Assembly (NCBI GenBank): GCA_002692725.1
Contig: NZLU01000039.1
Location: forward strand, 1 to 64,000
Direction of reading: 5' to 3'
DNA from: Ponticaulis sp.
GTDB taxonomy: Bacteria; Pseudomonadota; Alphaproteobacteria; Caulobacterales; Hyphomonadaceae
Length of the DNA: 64,000 nt
Part shown: one piece after another, positions 28,220-37,857 of the stretch
Layout of the letters: each line of letters starts with the position of its first letter
How positions within the stretch are numbered: the first letter of the stretch is position 1
The notes under the pieces: generated by a model
What the model was told of the DNA's origin: nothing
The model's database searches: none
Seen by the model: only the letters and a program-made list of their open reading frames with translations
Translations under genes and position numbers: made by a program

Positions 28220-28561
28220 GTGAGTAATGATGACGCAATGAACCTGCCGGAACTTGACCAGGCCCAAGCTGTCCAGGCGGGCAATAAGCTTGGCCAGTCA
28301 GAAAAGGCAGCGGCCGATCTGGAGCCGGTGTTCGACGTTCCGGTCAAGATTCAAGCCGTACTCGGACGAACTCAGCTTGAAGTATCTGAACTGCTGAAAC
28401 TGGCCCCCGGATCAGTGCTTGAACTCGATCGGCGCGTCGGGGAAGCCATCGATATCTATGTGAATAACCGCCTTGTGGCCCGCGGCGAGATCGTTCCCGT
28501 CGATGACCGTCTTGGCGTGACGATGACTGAGATCATCAAGGATGGGGAGGGCGTAAACTAA
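28220..28561 (+). CDS. fliN: Flagellar motor switch protein FliN
   Basis: 113 residues with the SpoA/FliN domain: VKIQAVLGRTQLEVSELLKL, LAPGSVLELDRRVGEAIDIYV and NNRLVARGEIVPVDDRLGV are nearly canonical. FliN forms the lower C-ring with FliM. I chose the GTG at 28220 because AAAGAGAG lies seven bases upstream; a TTG six bases earlier is an alternative. fliM is not in this window. Confidence 0.95.
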   Translation: MSNDDAMNLPELDQAQAVQAGNKLGQSEKAAADLEPVFDVPVKIQAVLGRTQLEVSELLKLAPGSVLELDRRVGEAIDIYVNNRLVARGEIVPVDDRLGVTMTEIIKDGEGVN

Positions 28562-28616
28562 TGTCCGGATTCCATTCTGAAACCCTTTTGAAAATAGTAA
28601 GTCCAGGAGCCCTCCA

Positions 28617-29999
28617 ATGCGTGTAATGATGATCGGGAATCTCGGGGGTCAGCTCTCGGTCGCGTCCAAGATCGCATTTGATCGCGGCGCAAAGGTCACC
28701 CATTTCGATACCATGGATCAGGCGCTCGGGGCGCTTCGTGCCGGTCGCGGTGCAGATCTGATCATGGCCGATTACAATCTTGATATCGCCAGCCTGACCG
28801 CTGCGCTTGATTCCGAACGCATTGCCGTGCCCGTCGTGGCCTGTGGTGTCGAAGCCGACGCCAATGGCGCGGCAAATGCAATCCATGCCGGCGCGCGAGA
28901 GTTCATTCCGCTTCCTCCGGACCCGGATCTAATTGCAGCCGTGCTGGAAGCGGTCTCTGATGATGACCGCCCGATGATCGCAGAAGACCCGGCCATGCAA
29001 CAGGTACTCAGTCTTGCCGACCAGATTGCCGGAAGCGAAGCCAGCGTTCTGATCACCGGCGAAAGTGGTGTCGGTAAGGAAGTGATGGCGCGCTATGTCC
29101 ATAAACAATCGCGTCGCGCCTCCAAGCCCTTCATCTCGGTGAATTGTGCGGCTATTCCGGAAAACCTTCTCGAATCGGAATTGTTCGGCCATGAGAAAGG
29201 CGCGTTTACGGGCGCCATCTCGCGGCGTGTCGGTAAATTCGAAGAGGCCGATGGCGGCACGCTCCTTCTGGACGAGATCTCGGAAATGGATGCCCGCCTT
29301 CAGGCAAAATTGCTCCGTGCCCTGCAGGAACGTGAAATCGACCGTGTTGGCGGCTCCAAGCCGGTGAAAGTCAACATCCGCATATTGGCAACTTCAAACC
29401 GTGATCTCAGCGTGGCCGTCAAAGAAGGCATCTTCCGGGAAGACCTTCTCTATCGTCTGAATGTAGTGAACCTTCGCATTCCGCCGCTTCGCGATCGTGT
29501 GAAGGACATCGTCAAGCTCGCCGGTTATTTTGTCGAAAAATACTCTGCCGCGAATGGCTTCTCTGCCAAAAAACTCTCTGACGATGCAAAGCAACGCATT
29601 CAGTCTTATGACTGGCCGGGCAATGTGCGGGAACTCGAAAACGCCATGCATCGCGCAGTTCTTCTGGCTCCGGACAATCTCATTGGCGTCGAAGCCATTC
29701 GTTCACCTGACGGCCTGGAGCAAGTCTCCGCTGCGGGCCAGGCGCAGGGCACAGGCAATCCGGTCGTCGATGCTGCGACGCAATCGGCCGGTATGGTTGG
29801 CGGATCTCTGATCGGTCGCACAGTGGCCGAAGTCGAACAGGATCTCATCCTCGATACGCTCACCCACTGCCTTGGTAATCGCACCCATGCGGCCAACATT
29901 CTTGGCATTTCAATCCGTACACTGAGAAATAAGCTTAAAGCTTATTCCGAGGCGGGTGTTGATATTCCAGCTCCGGGTGAAGCCCGCGAAGCCGTCTGA
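28617..29999 (+). CDS. flbD: Sigma-54-dependent flagellar activator FlbD
   Basis: 460 residues. Residues 1-120 are receiver-like (MRVMMIGNLGGQLSVASKIA) but lack the normal acidic pocket, as known for FlbD. Then the AAA+ domain with Walker A GESGVGKE near 147, the sigma-54 loop GAFTGA near 195 and Walker B LLLDEI, and a C-terminal Fis helix-turn-helix (HAANILGISIRTLRNKLKAY). FlbD activates class III/IV flagellar promoters such as the one at fliK. AGGAG before the ATG. Its usual partner fliX is not in the window. Confidence 0.95.
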   Translation: MRVMMIGNLGGQLSVASKIAFDRGAKVTHFDTMDQALGALRAGRGADLIMADYNLDIASLTAALDSERIAVPVVACGVEADANGAANAIHAGAREFIPLPPDPDLIAAVLEAVSDDDRPMIAEDPAMQQVLSLADQIAGSEASVLITGESGVGKEVMARYVHKQSRRASKPFISVNCAAIPENLLESELFGHEKGAFTGAISRRVGKFEEADGGTLLLDEISEMDARLQAKLLRALQEREIDRVGGSKPVKVNIRILATSNRDLSVAVKEGIFREDLLYRLNVVNLRIPPLRDRVKDIVKLAGYFVEKYSAANGFSAKKLSDDAKQRIQSYDWPGNVRELENAMHRAVLLAPDNLIGVEAIRSPDGLEQVSAAGQAQGTGNPVVDAATQSAGMVGGSLIGRTVAEVEQDLILDTLTHCLGNRTHAANILGISIRTLRNKLKAYSEAGVDIPAPGEAREAV

Positions 30000-30021
30000 C
30001 GTCTGAAGGAAACCAAAGCGC

Positions 30022-32157
30022 GTGACAGACACGACTTCATCTGACGCAAATGGCGCTCAATCGGGCGGGTTCTCGATTGGTGGCGTGAATGTGCAATCCC
30101 TTCTGACTTCGGGTCTGAAGGGCGAGGTCGCCATGGGGATCGGGGTGCTTGCCCTGATCATCATGCTGATCATGCCAATGCCGAGCCTTCTGCTCGACAT
30201 GATGCTGGCCGTGTCCATCACGTTTTCAGTTCTTGTTCTCATGACAGCGCTTCTGATCAAGAAGCCGCTTGAGTTCAGTGCTTTCCCGGCTGTCCTCCTC
30301 ATTGCGACCCTGCTTCGGCTCGGACTCAATATGGCGTCTACGCGGCTTATTCTGTCGAATGGTGCGCAAGGCCCGGATGCAGCCGGAGATGTGATCAAGG
30401 CCTTCGGCTCTTTCGTCATGGGCGGCAATTACGTGATCGGGGTTATCATCTTCATCATCCTCGTATTGGTGAACTTCATTGTCATCTCGAAAGGCTCGTC
30501 CCGGATCGCAGAAGTCGCGGCGCGGTTCACACTCGATGCCATGCCCGGCAAGCAAATGGCGATTGATGCGGACTTGTCGGCTGGCCTGATCAATGAAGAA
30601 GAAGCCCGCGCCCGACGGAAAGAAGTGGAAGGCGAAAGTAATTTCTTCGGGGCCATGGATGGTGCGTCGAAATTTGTCCGCGGCGACGCTGTCGCTGGCC
30701 TCCTGATCACCGCCATCAATATTATCGGCGGAATCGTCATTGGCGTGGCGCAGGAGGGGCTGCCCTTTGAATCGGCGGCCGACACTTACACCCGCCTCAC
30801 CATCGGCGATGGTCTGGTCAGCCAGATCCCGGCTCTGATCATTTCGATCGCTGCAGGTCTTCTTGTGTCCAAGGCGGGGCTCGATGGCGCGGCGGACAAA
30901 GCCTTTGCGACGCAAATGATGAGCAACCCGATCGGCCTTTATATGGTCGCCGGTGCTGCGGCCTTTGCCGGTGTATTGCCGGGCATGCCAATCATCCCAT
31001 TTTTCGCGTTGTCAGGCGGGCTTGGCTATATGGCCTGGCGACTGACCAAGGCGCGCAAGGAGGCTGAGGCGCAGGATGCCATTGCCTCCACGATCGCGAA
31101 CGAGAAAAGCAAAGAGCCACAAGAGGCTCCGATTTCCGAATCGCTCACTGTGGATGAGCTCAAAATCGAGCTTGGCTTTGGTCTTGTCGCGCTGATCAAT
31201 GAATCCAAGGGCCGCAAGCTGACGGATCAGGTAAAGGCGGTTCGCCGACAGATTGCCTCCGACTATGGCTTTGTCACGCCATCGGTACGAATCGTGGACA
31301 ATCTCGAATTGCCGTCTGAAACCTATCACATCTGCGTTAAGGAATTGATGGCCGGTGAGGGCCGTCTGAAGCTGAATCACCATCTTGCAATGGATGCGAC
31401 CGGCGGAGCCGGATCCGTTCCGGGAGAACGCGTAACAGAGCCTGTTTTCGGGCTTCCAGCCATCTGGGTCGACGAAGACCGTAAGGAAGAAGCCTCCGTC
31501 AGCGGGTACACGGTCGTCGACCCCGCAACAGTACTTACGACGCATTTTACAGAAATCGTTAAGGAAAATATGGCGGAACTGCTCTCATTCGCGGCGGTGA
31601 AATCACTCCTTGATGATCTGCCAAATGAGCAAAAAGCCTTGTTGGACGATATCGTGCCGAACCAGATCAGCTATTCGGGAATCCAGAGAGTTCTGCAGAA
31701 CCTGCTGAGCGAGTTCGTCTCCATTCGCGATCTGCCAACCATTCTGGAAGGCATTGCTGAGGCAACCACAGGCAAATCCGATCTGGTGTCGATCACAGAA
31801 CACGTCAGGTCGCGCCTTGGCCGCCAGCTCTGCTTTGCACATTCCGATCATACCGGTCAATTGCCCGTCATCACCCTGTCACCAAGCTGGGAGCAGGCTT
31901 TTGCCAATGCAATTGTTGGCGATGGCGGTGATCGCCAGCTCGCGCTTGAACCATCCCGTCTGCATGCCTTTGCGGGCGAGGTTCGTCAGGCGTTCGACGT
32001 GGCCGCTCAGAAAGGCCAGACGCCTGTGCTTCTCACCAGCGCCGGCATCAGGCCATTCGTGCAGTCTCTGATTGATCGGTTCCGGCCAAAAACGCCGGTT
32101 ATGTCGCAAAATGAAATTCACCCCAAAGCGCGCCTGCAGGCCGCAGGATCGGTTTAG
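30022..32157 (+). CDS. flhA: Flagellar export gate protein FlhA
   Basis: 711 residues: eight membrane helices in the first ~340, with the FHIPEP-family segment ARARRKEVEGESNFFGAMDG followed by ASKFVRGDAVAGLL, then a large cytosolic domain (ELKIELGFGLVALINESKGR; GIQRVLQNLLSEFVSIRDL). FlhA forms the export-gate ring that docks chaperone-substrate pairs. GTG start with AAGGAA nine bases upstream. Confidence 0.97.
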   Translation: MTDTTSSDANGAQSGGFSIGGVNVQSLLTSGLKGEVAMGIGVLALIIMLIMPMPSLLLDMMLAVSITFSVLVLMTALLIKKPLEFSAFPAVLLIATLLRLGLNMASTRLILSNGAQGPDAAGDVIKAFGSFVMGGNYVIGVIIFIILVLVNFIVISKGSSRIAEVAARFTLDAMPGKQMAIDADLSAGLINEEEARARRKEVEGESNFFGAMDGASKFVRGDAVAGLLITAINIIGGIVIGVAQEGLPFESAADTYTRLTIGDGLVSQIPALIISIAAGLLVSKAGLDGAADKAFATQMMSNPIGLYMVAGAAAFAGVLPGMPIIPFFALSGGLGYMAWRLTKARKEAEAQDAIASTIANEKSKEPQEAPISESLTVDELKIELGFGLVALINESKGRKLTDQVKAVRRQIASDYGFVTPSVRIVDNLELPSETYHICVKELMAGEGRLKLNHHLAMDATGGAGSVPGERVTEPVFGLPAIWVDEDRKEEASVSGYTVVDPATVLTTHFTEIVKENMAELLSFAAVKSLLDDLPNEQKALLDDIVPNQISYSGIQRVLQNLLSEFVSIRDLPTILEGIAEATTGKSDLVSITEHVRSRLGRQLCFAHSDHTGQLPVITLSPSWEQAFANAIVGDGGDRQLALEPSRLHAFAGEVRQAFDVAAQKGQTPVLLTSAGIRPFVQSLIDRFRPKTPVMSQNEIHPKARLQAAGSV

Positions 32158-32195
32158 GTCATGAACATGGATCATGGAACAGGAGGTCATCGCCG

Positions 32196-33191
32196 ATGAG
32201 GATGAAAATGTACTCGGCACCCACACGGGAGGAGGCCGTCGCACAGGCCTTTGCCGATATGGGGCAGGATGCGATCATCCTGTCCGAATGCCAGGGGGAA
32301 GACGCCTATGAGGTGCGCGCCGGGGTTGAACGGGCAACCCAGCGTGTTGCGCCTGCATTCGAACTGAAAGCCGAACCGCGCCCGGCACCTGTTCTTCAGC
32401 TGAACCGATATCGGGATCAGCTGAAAGAGATCATGGTCTGGCACGGGACGCCGGAAGGCTTTGCCGACATTGTCGCTAATAGCGGATCTCGGCTGGTCGG
32501 TGCTGCCAAAGACCCGGCAAGTGGGTTCTCGGCGGCGCTTGAAGGCATGATCGGTTTCGCACCGATCCAGCCCTCATTGAAAGAGCCTGTCATGCTGGTC
32601 GGGCCTCCGGGTTCGGGCAAAACCTCAACGGCGGCGAAGCTCGTTCGGCGCGCTGCCGCGGCATCGGCCAATGCACTGCCGTTGGTGGCAGACTTCGATG
32701 CGACAGCGGGTGGCGCGCAACTCGCCGCGTATCTGCAGACCAAAACCGATGTGATCCAATCCTATCAATCGCCGGATGATCTGATCTCTGCGATTGAACG
32801 GGAAACACAAAATGGCGTGGGTCTGGCAATCGATACACCGCCGATCAATCCGACCGATACCGAAGACATGGATCGCCTCCGGGACCTGATCAGCGTGGTG
32901 AAGGCAGAGCCGGTTCTTGTTATCTCGGCAGAGGGCCATCCAATGGATCTCGAAGAGAGTGTCCAGGCCTTTGCTGATCTTGGAATTCGCCGTTGCATTA
33001 TCACCAAACTTGATGTTGTTCGCAGACGTGGCGGTGTCCTTACTGCTGTGGCTGCGGCCCGCCTCAACCTCTCTCACATTGCACTCACACCCTTTATTGG
33101 CGGGGGGTTGATCCCCGCAACTAGTAATCGTCTGGCACGCATTCTTCTCGAAGAAGCGCCTGCAGCTGAAATTCTGAAAGGAGCCGCGTAA
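32196..33191 (+). CDS. flhF: FlhF-like SRP-family GTPase, degenerate
   Basis: 331 residues placed between flhA and flhG, the FlhF position. The N-terminus MKMYSAPTREEAVAQAFADM and the P-loop GPPGSGKTSTAAKLVRRAA (~134-150) are FlhF-like, and TKLD is kept near the C-terminus. However the G2 segment reads VADFDATAGGAQLAAY instead of DTYRIGAVEQL, and G3 is DTPP instead of DTAG. It may bind nucleotide without normal hydrolysis or dimerisation. FlhF sets polar flagellum position. AGGAGG nine bases before the ATG. Confidence 0.85.
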   Translation: MRMKMYSAPTREEAVAQAFADMGQDAIILSECQGEDAYEVRAGVERATQRVAPAFELKAEPRPAPVLQLNRYRDQLKEIMVWHGTPEGFADIVANSGSRLVGAAKDPASGFSAALEGMIGFAPIQPSLKEPVMLVGPPGSGKTSTAAKLVRRAAAASANALPLVADFDATAGGAQLAAYLQTKTDVIQSYQSPDDLISAIERETQNGVGLAIDTPPINPTDTEDMDRLRDLISVVKAEPVLVISAEGHPMDLEESVQAFADLGIRRCIITKLDVVRRRGGVLTAVAAARLNLSHIALTPFIGGGLIPATSNRLARILLEEAPAAEILKGAA

Positions 33192-34045
33192 TGAGTATCG
33201 GCTTTCGTCGTAAAAAGGAGAGCCCGTCGCAATTTTCGCGCGTCAACCCGGCCTCCATTATTGCCATCGCTTCCGGTAAAGGCGGTGTTGGCAAATCTTT
33301 CCTTTCAACAGCCATCGCTGGTGCCCTCGCCAAGGCGGGTCGAAGAACCCTCCTTGTTGATGGTGATCTGGGTTTGGCGAATGTGGACGTTCATCTGGGC
33401 ATTGCTCCAGAGACCGACCTCGCAGCTGTGATTGCCGGCTGGGTCGAGCTCGAGGATGCGGTTACGCCAGTGTCTGGCGGTGTCGCATCGGGCGGCTTTG
33501 ACGTCTTGCCGGGGCGTTCCGGCTCCGGCGCCCTTGCTGAGTTGCCAAACGAGGAAGTCGCCCGACTGGCCGCTGGCCTGACAGCGCTTGCGCTTCAGTA
33601 TGATCATGTCCTGCTCGACCTCGCAGCAGGGATCGAGGCCAATGTCATGCGGTTGGCTCGCGCTTCCGACAGGGCATTGGTTGTGATCACCGATGATCCG
33701 GCTTCGATGACGGACGCATATGCCTTCATCAAAGTCCTTCGCGGATATGCACCAGGCGTTCAGCCTGTTGTGGTGATCAACCAGGCTGATAACCGCCAGC
33801 GCGGGCGTCAGACCTATGAAGCCATTGCCAAGGCCTGCCAGACTTTTCTTGGGTTCCGACCGCCGCTTGCAGGTGTTGTCACACGTGATCCCAAGGTGCG
33901 TGAATGTCTGCGCAGCCAGACACCGATCATGGATAAATTCCCGACGACACAGGCGGCATTGGATGCGACTCAGATCGCTGAATCGCTCATCCGTGGATGG
34001 GAAACGCCATCAACCGGTGAAGAGCGCGAACGTCCTGCGGTCTGA
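33191..34045 (+). CDS. flhG: MinD/ParA-type ATPase FlhG (FleN)
   Basis: 284 residues. Deviant Walker A ASGKGGVGKSFLSTAIAGALA, then VDGDLGLANVDVHLGIAPE and the switch LLDLAAGIEANVM identify the FlhG/FleN branch. It restrains flagellar number together with FlhF. The N-terminal DQA..L motif used by FlhG to stimulate FlhF is not evident. One-base overlap with flhF (TAATG). Last gene of the fliF operon, followed by a terminator. Confidence 0.93.
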   Translation: MSIGFRRKKESPSQFSRVNPASIIAIASGKGGVGKSFLSTAIAGALAKAGRRTLLVDGDLGLANVDVHLGIAPETDLAAVIAGWVELEDAVTPVSGGVASGGFDVLPGRSGSGALAELPNEEVARLAAGLTALALQYDHVLLDLAAGIEANVMRLARASDRALVVITDDPASMTDAYAFIKVLRGYAPGVQPVVVINQADNRQRGRQTYEAIAKACQTFLGFRPPLAGVVTRDPKVRECLRSQTPIMDKFPTTQAALDATQIAESLIRGWETPSTGEERERPAV

Positions 34046-34072
34046 CCGGTCAGGATGGTTCTGAAATCAATA

Positions 34073-34103
34073 ACGCGTCGCCGCTTTCCGGCGGCGCGTT
34101 TTC
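34073..34103 (+). terminator. Terminator of the fliF-flhG operon
   Basis: ACGCGTCGCCG and CGGCGGCGCGT form an 11-bp stem with one wobble around CTTTC, followed by TTTT. It ends the flagellar operon before the convergent gene at 34119. Confidence 0.85.
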
Positions 34104-34118
34104 CGTACCTATCTTGAT

Positions 34119-35441
34119 CTATCTTGGCTCGGTTCTGACGCGGTCCTCGTCAGTCGAGCCGCCCCGTTCCGTCCAGTCCGAGGTCACCGCGGTCATCAGG
34201 AAAATGATGGAAACGCCCAGCATGACCGCGAAAAACGTCGACCGGATAAACGACCAGACAGCTGAAAACTCCCTGAAGGTTGATTGTCGGCCTGTCGACC
34301 AGAGGGCTGACTTATAATGCGTGACGGCTGTTTCATTCACGCGCTGGCCGTCACCGCTGAACAAGTTATCGACAACATCATCTTTCAGCGAAAACGGATA
34401 ATCCTCCCGCATCTCCTCAAAATCGCTGGAGCTGTTCTGAATTGAGGTCGTCGGCGCATGCACGAGCTTCTGGCTGACCAGTAAGGGCAGGGATATGTGC
34501 TGCCCTGACTTCAGAACCACGTCCATCGCCGTCAGCTTTTGAAGGAAGGCATAAGGCAGATCCTGCAAAAACTGATTATAACGCTTTGCGCGGTCTCTGA
34601 GACGGTCGTGTTGTGTCAGAGTTTTTCGAATGCGGGCGCGTTCCTCACGATCAAGTCGACGGTTTTGCAGCCAGCCATCGAGTTGTTTGCGGGTGATCGG
34701 CAGAGTTCGGATCGTTGACTGAAAGTCAGCAGATTGAATGCTCTCGCGCGCCAATGTTCGGACCCGTCTCTGGATCTTCCCGGTCGAAGGATCACACACA
34801 GCTTCACCCAGAATAATCGAGTCTGTTGAGAAGATGATGCAGGTCACGCGAAATGGGACGAATAAAGCGTTGAAATGCTCGTCACCCGAATAGCGGCTTC
34901 GCCCGATTGGCAGAAACCCGGGATTAACCCCCTGTGGAACCGCCGACCTGATACTTTGTGTCTCGAGCGGACCGAGGAAATCTGAAAGCTCTTCGTCAGA
35001 GAACAGCAATTGTTCGAATCTGACCGGTACAGTGCGGCTGACCGGTGTCAGTTGAGAAGGTTTCAGCTGAGAGGCGCGCAATATGGCTTTGAGAGCCCGC
35101 TTGTAATCGTTTTTCAGGATCTTGCGCGCATTGGCTTCAAGGCGCGATAACTCAGCCTTTTTCGCCATGCGGCGAATGGCTTTATAGAGGAGCTGAATAA
35201 GGTAGACCAGACTGCCCGTCAGTATCAGCAGGAAGGTACCTGCCAGAATGCCTTCCAGGATATTGTATCCCATCACGTCAGGGCGACCGGGCCGATCATA
35301 CAGCGCGAACCAGATTCCGCCGCCAATCACAATCGCAAACTGCAATAGGCCCATCGGCAAAAACCAGAACGGACGACCGATAATATCGTCATACTCCAGA
35401 AGCGTTCGGATGCGAGCACGTTCTGTACTGCTATCTGACAT
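34119..35441 (-). CDS. Unknown three-helix membrane protein
   Basis: 440 residues, not recognised. It has two N-terminal membrane helices (LPMGLLQFAIVIGGGIWFAL; ILAGTFLLILTGSLVYLIQLL), a long soluble middle of about 280 residues rich in Arg, Leu and Gln with coiled-coil-like stretches (EERARIRKTLTQHDRLRDRA), and one C-terminal helix (FFAVMLGVSIIFLMTAV). The soluble part would be cytosolic by the positive-inside rule. The ATG at 35441 (MSDSSTERARIR) has AGG eight bases upstream. No operon partner; position next to the flagellar genes is not evidence of a flagellar role. Confidence 0.75.
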   Translation of the reverse strand: MSDSSTERARIRTLLEYDDIIGRPFWFLPMGLLQFAIVIGGGIWFALYDRPGRPDVMGYNILEGILAGTFLLILTGSLVYLIQLLYKAIRRMAKKAELSRLEANARKILKNDYKRALKAILRASQLKPSQLTPVSRTVPVRFEQLLFSDEELSDFLGPLETQSIRSAVPQGVNPGFLPIGRSRYSGDEHFNALFVPFRVTCIIFSTDSIILGEAVCDPSTGKIQRRVRTLARESIQSADFQSTIRTLPITRKQLDGWLQNRRLDREERARIRKTLTQHDRLRDRAKRYNQFLQDLPYAFLQKLTAMDVVLKSGQHISLPLLVSQKLVHAPTTSIQNSSSDFEEMREDYPFSLKDDVVDNLFSGDGQRVNETAVTHYKSALWSTGRQSTFREFSAVWSFIRSTFFAVMLGVSIIFLMTAVTSDWTERGGSTDEDRVRTEPR

Positions 35442-35594
35442 GAGATTAACCTGCATTATGTGCCTACGGCTTGACCGCTGCTACGTTCATTCCTTAGCAG
35501 ACGGCCCGAAGTTTGCATTCAAATACCCACTGACAGGCGAATCTGTTTCACAAGATTCGCAAAGCCCGGCATGAAGATAAAAATGAGGACAGAC

Positions 35595-36779
35595 ATGCTC
35601 TGCAAAATGCTATCTCGCCTGTTGGCGAGTTTTGCCGCTGTTTTCGTGTTGGCGCTGCCGGTTGCCGCCGACCCGATTGATTATGATTATCTGCGCGCGC
35701 GCCTTGATCTCCTGATGGAAGAAGACGGCATGATGGGCCTGGGTGTCGCAGTTGTCGAAAATGGCGAGATCACATTTGCGGAAGGATATGGCCTGACAGA
35801 AGAAGGCGGTCAGCCTGTAAATGCGCAGACTCGGTTTCGCTGGGCATCCGTCTCAAAAGGGCTCTCGGGCACATTGGCGGCGGAGCTTGAGGCCGAAGGA
35901 CAATTGTCACTTTCAAAGACGGTCTCATCCTACCGAACAACGCTGAAATTACCCGGCTTTGGCGAGCAAACAGCCACATTGAGAGATGTCCTCTCGCACC
36001 GGCTTGGCCTCGTTTCGAACGCGTATGACAATATTCTCGAATCCGGCAAGCAGCCGAACGATATCCGCGGTATGTTGGGTGAGCTGAAGCTGATCTGTCC
36101 GATTGGCGACTGTCATGGCTATCAGAACGTCGCCTTTGATACGATCGCCGAAGTCTTTCAGGAGGCGACGGGATTCGACTTCGAAACCCTCGTGCAGATG
36201 AAGGTGTTTCAGCCGCTTGGCATGACCACAGCCTCCACGACGTATGAAGGGCTGGTGGGCTCTGGCAATTACGCAAAACCCTACAATCTTCGTCGCGGCT
36301 CCATGCAGGCCGATCGCATTACGCTTCCCTATTTTCGCGTCGCCGCCGCCGGCGGGGTTAGCTCAGGCATAGAAGACCTTGCGCGTTATATGCAGGCGCA
36401 AATGGGCATGTATCCGAGCGTATTTAGTGGCCAGGCTTTGGAGGTGTCGCACACACCAGTCGTCAAAACCCTTCGTGAAGCCCGTGGTATGGGCCGCAAT
36501 TTTGATCGGATCAAAGATGCCGACTATGCGCTCGGCTGGCGCGTTTACGACTATGAAGGCCATACTGTGGTCGGCCATGCAGGCGCAGTGCGCGGTTATC
36601 GCGCAATGGTCATGTTCGATCCCGAACGCAAGACCGGTGTCGGGCTGCTGTGGAATTCAAATCTGACCCGTCCACGCGGTATCGTGTTTGAAGTGATGGA
36701 TATGCTTTACGGGTATGAAAAACGCGACTGGATGCGCCTGATGCCAGACCCGCCTTCAGGCGGTGCTGAAGGCGGTTAA
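35595..36779 (+). CDS. Serine hydrolase of the beta-lactamase / PBP4* family
   Basis: About 394 residues with a signal peptide ending near LALPVAAD. Catalytic motifs of the class C beta-lactamase fold are in place: S-x-x-K as WASVSKGL, Y-x-N as GYQNVAFD, and H-x-G as GHAGAVRGY. Proteins of this broad family act as esterases or D-amino-acid peptidases more often than as lactamases. The ATG at 35595 has GAGGA five bases upstream and gives the best signal peptide. Monocistronic; ends 16 bp before the convergent motA. Confidence 0.88.
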   Translation: MLCKMLSRLLASFAAVFVLALPVAADPIDYDYLRARLDLLMEEDGMMGLGVAVVENGEITFAEGYGLTEEGGQPVNAQTRFRWASVSKGLSGTLAAELEAEGQLSLSKTVSSYRTTLKLPGFGEQTATLRDVLSHRLGLVSNAYDNILESGKQPNDIRGMLGELKLICPIGDCHGYQNVAFDTIAEVFQEATGFDFETLVQMKVFQPLGMTTASTTYEGLVGSGNYAKPYNLRRGSMQADRITLPYFRVAAAGGVSSGIEDLARYMQAQMGMYPSVFSGQALEVSHTPVVKTLREARGMGRNFDRIKDADYALGWRVYDYEGHTVVGHAGAVRGYRAMVMFDPERKTGVGLLWNSNLTRPRGIVFEVMDMLYGYEKRDWMRLMPDPPSGGAEGG

Positions 36780-36795
36780 GGCGGTACAGAGCCGG

Positions 36796-37665
36796 TTAAC
36801 CCGCCTCCGGTGCATTGTTGAGCGCTTCTTCCAGCTGAAGGAAAGTTGGCTGGGCGCCTGATGGAATGGATCCACGACCAATCTCAACCGAGATCTGCGC
36901 AGCATTGCCGTGCAGATGGGCGACCAGAACATCCTTGATGATCTGATAAAATTTGCCTTCTTCATCGACGACGGCGGCCATGCGTGCAGCCAGCGGTCCA
37001 ACAAAGCCATAAGCGAGAAACACGCCGAGGAAGGTACCAACAAGCGCCGAACCAATCAGCTTACCGAGGTATTCTGGAGGCTGGTTGATCGCGCCCATCG
37101 TCTTGATGATACCCAGAACCGCGGCGACGATACCAAGCGCGGGCAGGGCGTCCGCCATATTCTGCAGGGCGTGGGCGGGTTCATGCGCTTCATGGTGGTG
37201 CTTTTCGATCTGCTTTTCGATCGCATCTTCCACCTGATGCGGATCTTCAAGGTTCATCGTCATCATGCGCAGCGTGTCGCAAATCAGATCAATCGCGAAA
37301 TGATCCTTCAGAATCTTCGGATATTCCTGGAAAATACGGCTTTCCTTCGGATTCTCGATATGCGCCTCAATGGCCACCACGCCCTTGGTTTTCATGGTTT
37401 TCGTCAGGACAAATAGAACCGATAACAAGTCGGTATAGTCCTTCGCTTTCCATTTTGGGCCAGCCATGGCCTTACCCAGCCCGGCGCCAACGCCGAGAAC
37501 CGTCTTGAATGAATTACCGATGAGCAGCGCGCCGATCGCGGCACCACCAATCATCATCATTTCAAATGGGGCAGCTTTGATGATCACGTCGAAATGGCCA
37601 CCAGCGAGCAGAAACCCGCCAAACACCATGCCCATTACGACAACGATTCCGATGATCTGAAACAT
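36796..37665 (-). CDS. motA: Flagellar motor stator protein MotA
   Basis: 289 residues with four membrane helices: FQIIGIVVVMGMVFGGFLLAGG, MMMIGGAAIGALLIG, and the pair DALPALGIVAAVLGIIKTM and LVGTFLGVFLAYGFVGPLA that line the channel. The cytosolic loop carries charged residues for FliG contact. With MotB it converts proton (or sodium) flow to torque. ATG chosen over GTGs three and one codons upstream. motB is not adjacent, as in Caulobacter. Confidence 0.95.
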   Translation of the reverse strand: MFQIIGIVVVMGMVFGGFLLAGGHFDVIIKAAPFEMMMIGGAAIGALLIGNSFKTVLGVGAGLGKAMAGPKWKAKDYTDLLSVLFVLTKTMKTKGVVAIEAHIENPKESRIFQEYPKILKDHFAIDLICDTLRMMTMNLEDPHQVEDAIEKQIEKHHHEAHEPAHALQNMADALPALGIVAAVLGIIKTMGAINQPPEYLGKLIGSALVGTFLGVFLAYGFVGPLAARMAAVVDEEGKFYQIIKDVLVAHLHGNAAQISVEIGRGSIPSGAQPTFLQLEEALNNAPEAG

Positions 37666-37857
37666 CACACACAACTTTTCTGTTGTTATCTTTGATGCCG
37701 TTTTAGCCGATTAGGCTTAACGCTCGGTTTCATCGGATGCGGAATTAACGCCATCATCAGTAATCTTCAGTATCAACTGGTATCGCGCGTTGCTGGCCGC
37801 TATCGGCTTTGGTACAAGACTTGCGAGCCCGGATTGCTTCCCGTGGAGACCTGACCT

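Noticed and set aside
35595-36779. Calling the serine hydrolase an antibiotic-resistance beta-lactamase
   Set aside because: The SxxK, YxN and HxG motifs are shared by esterases and peptidases of the same fold; nothing in the sequence or context shows beta-lactam hydrolysis.
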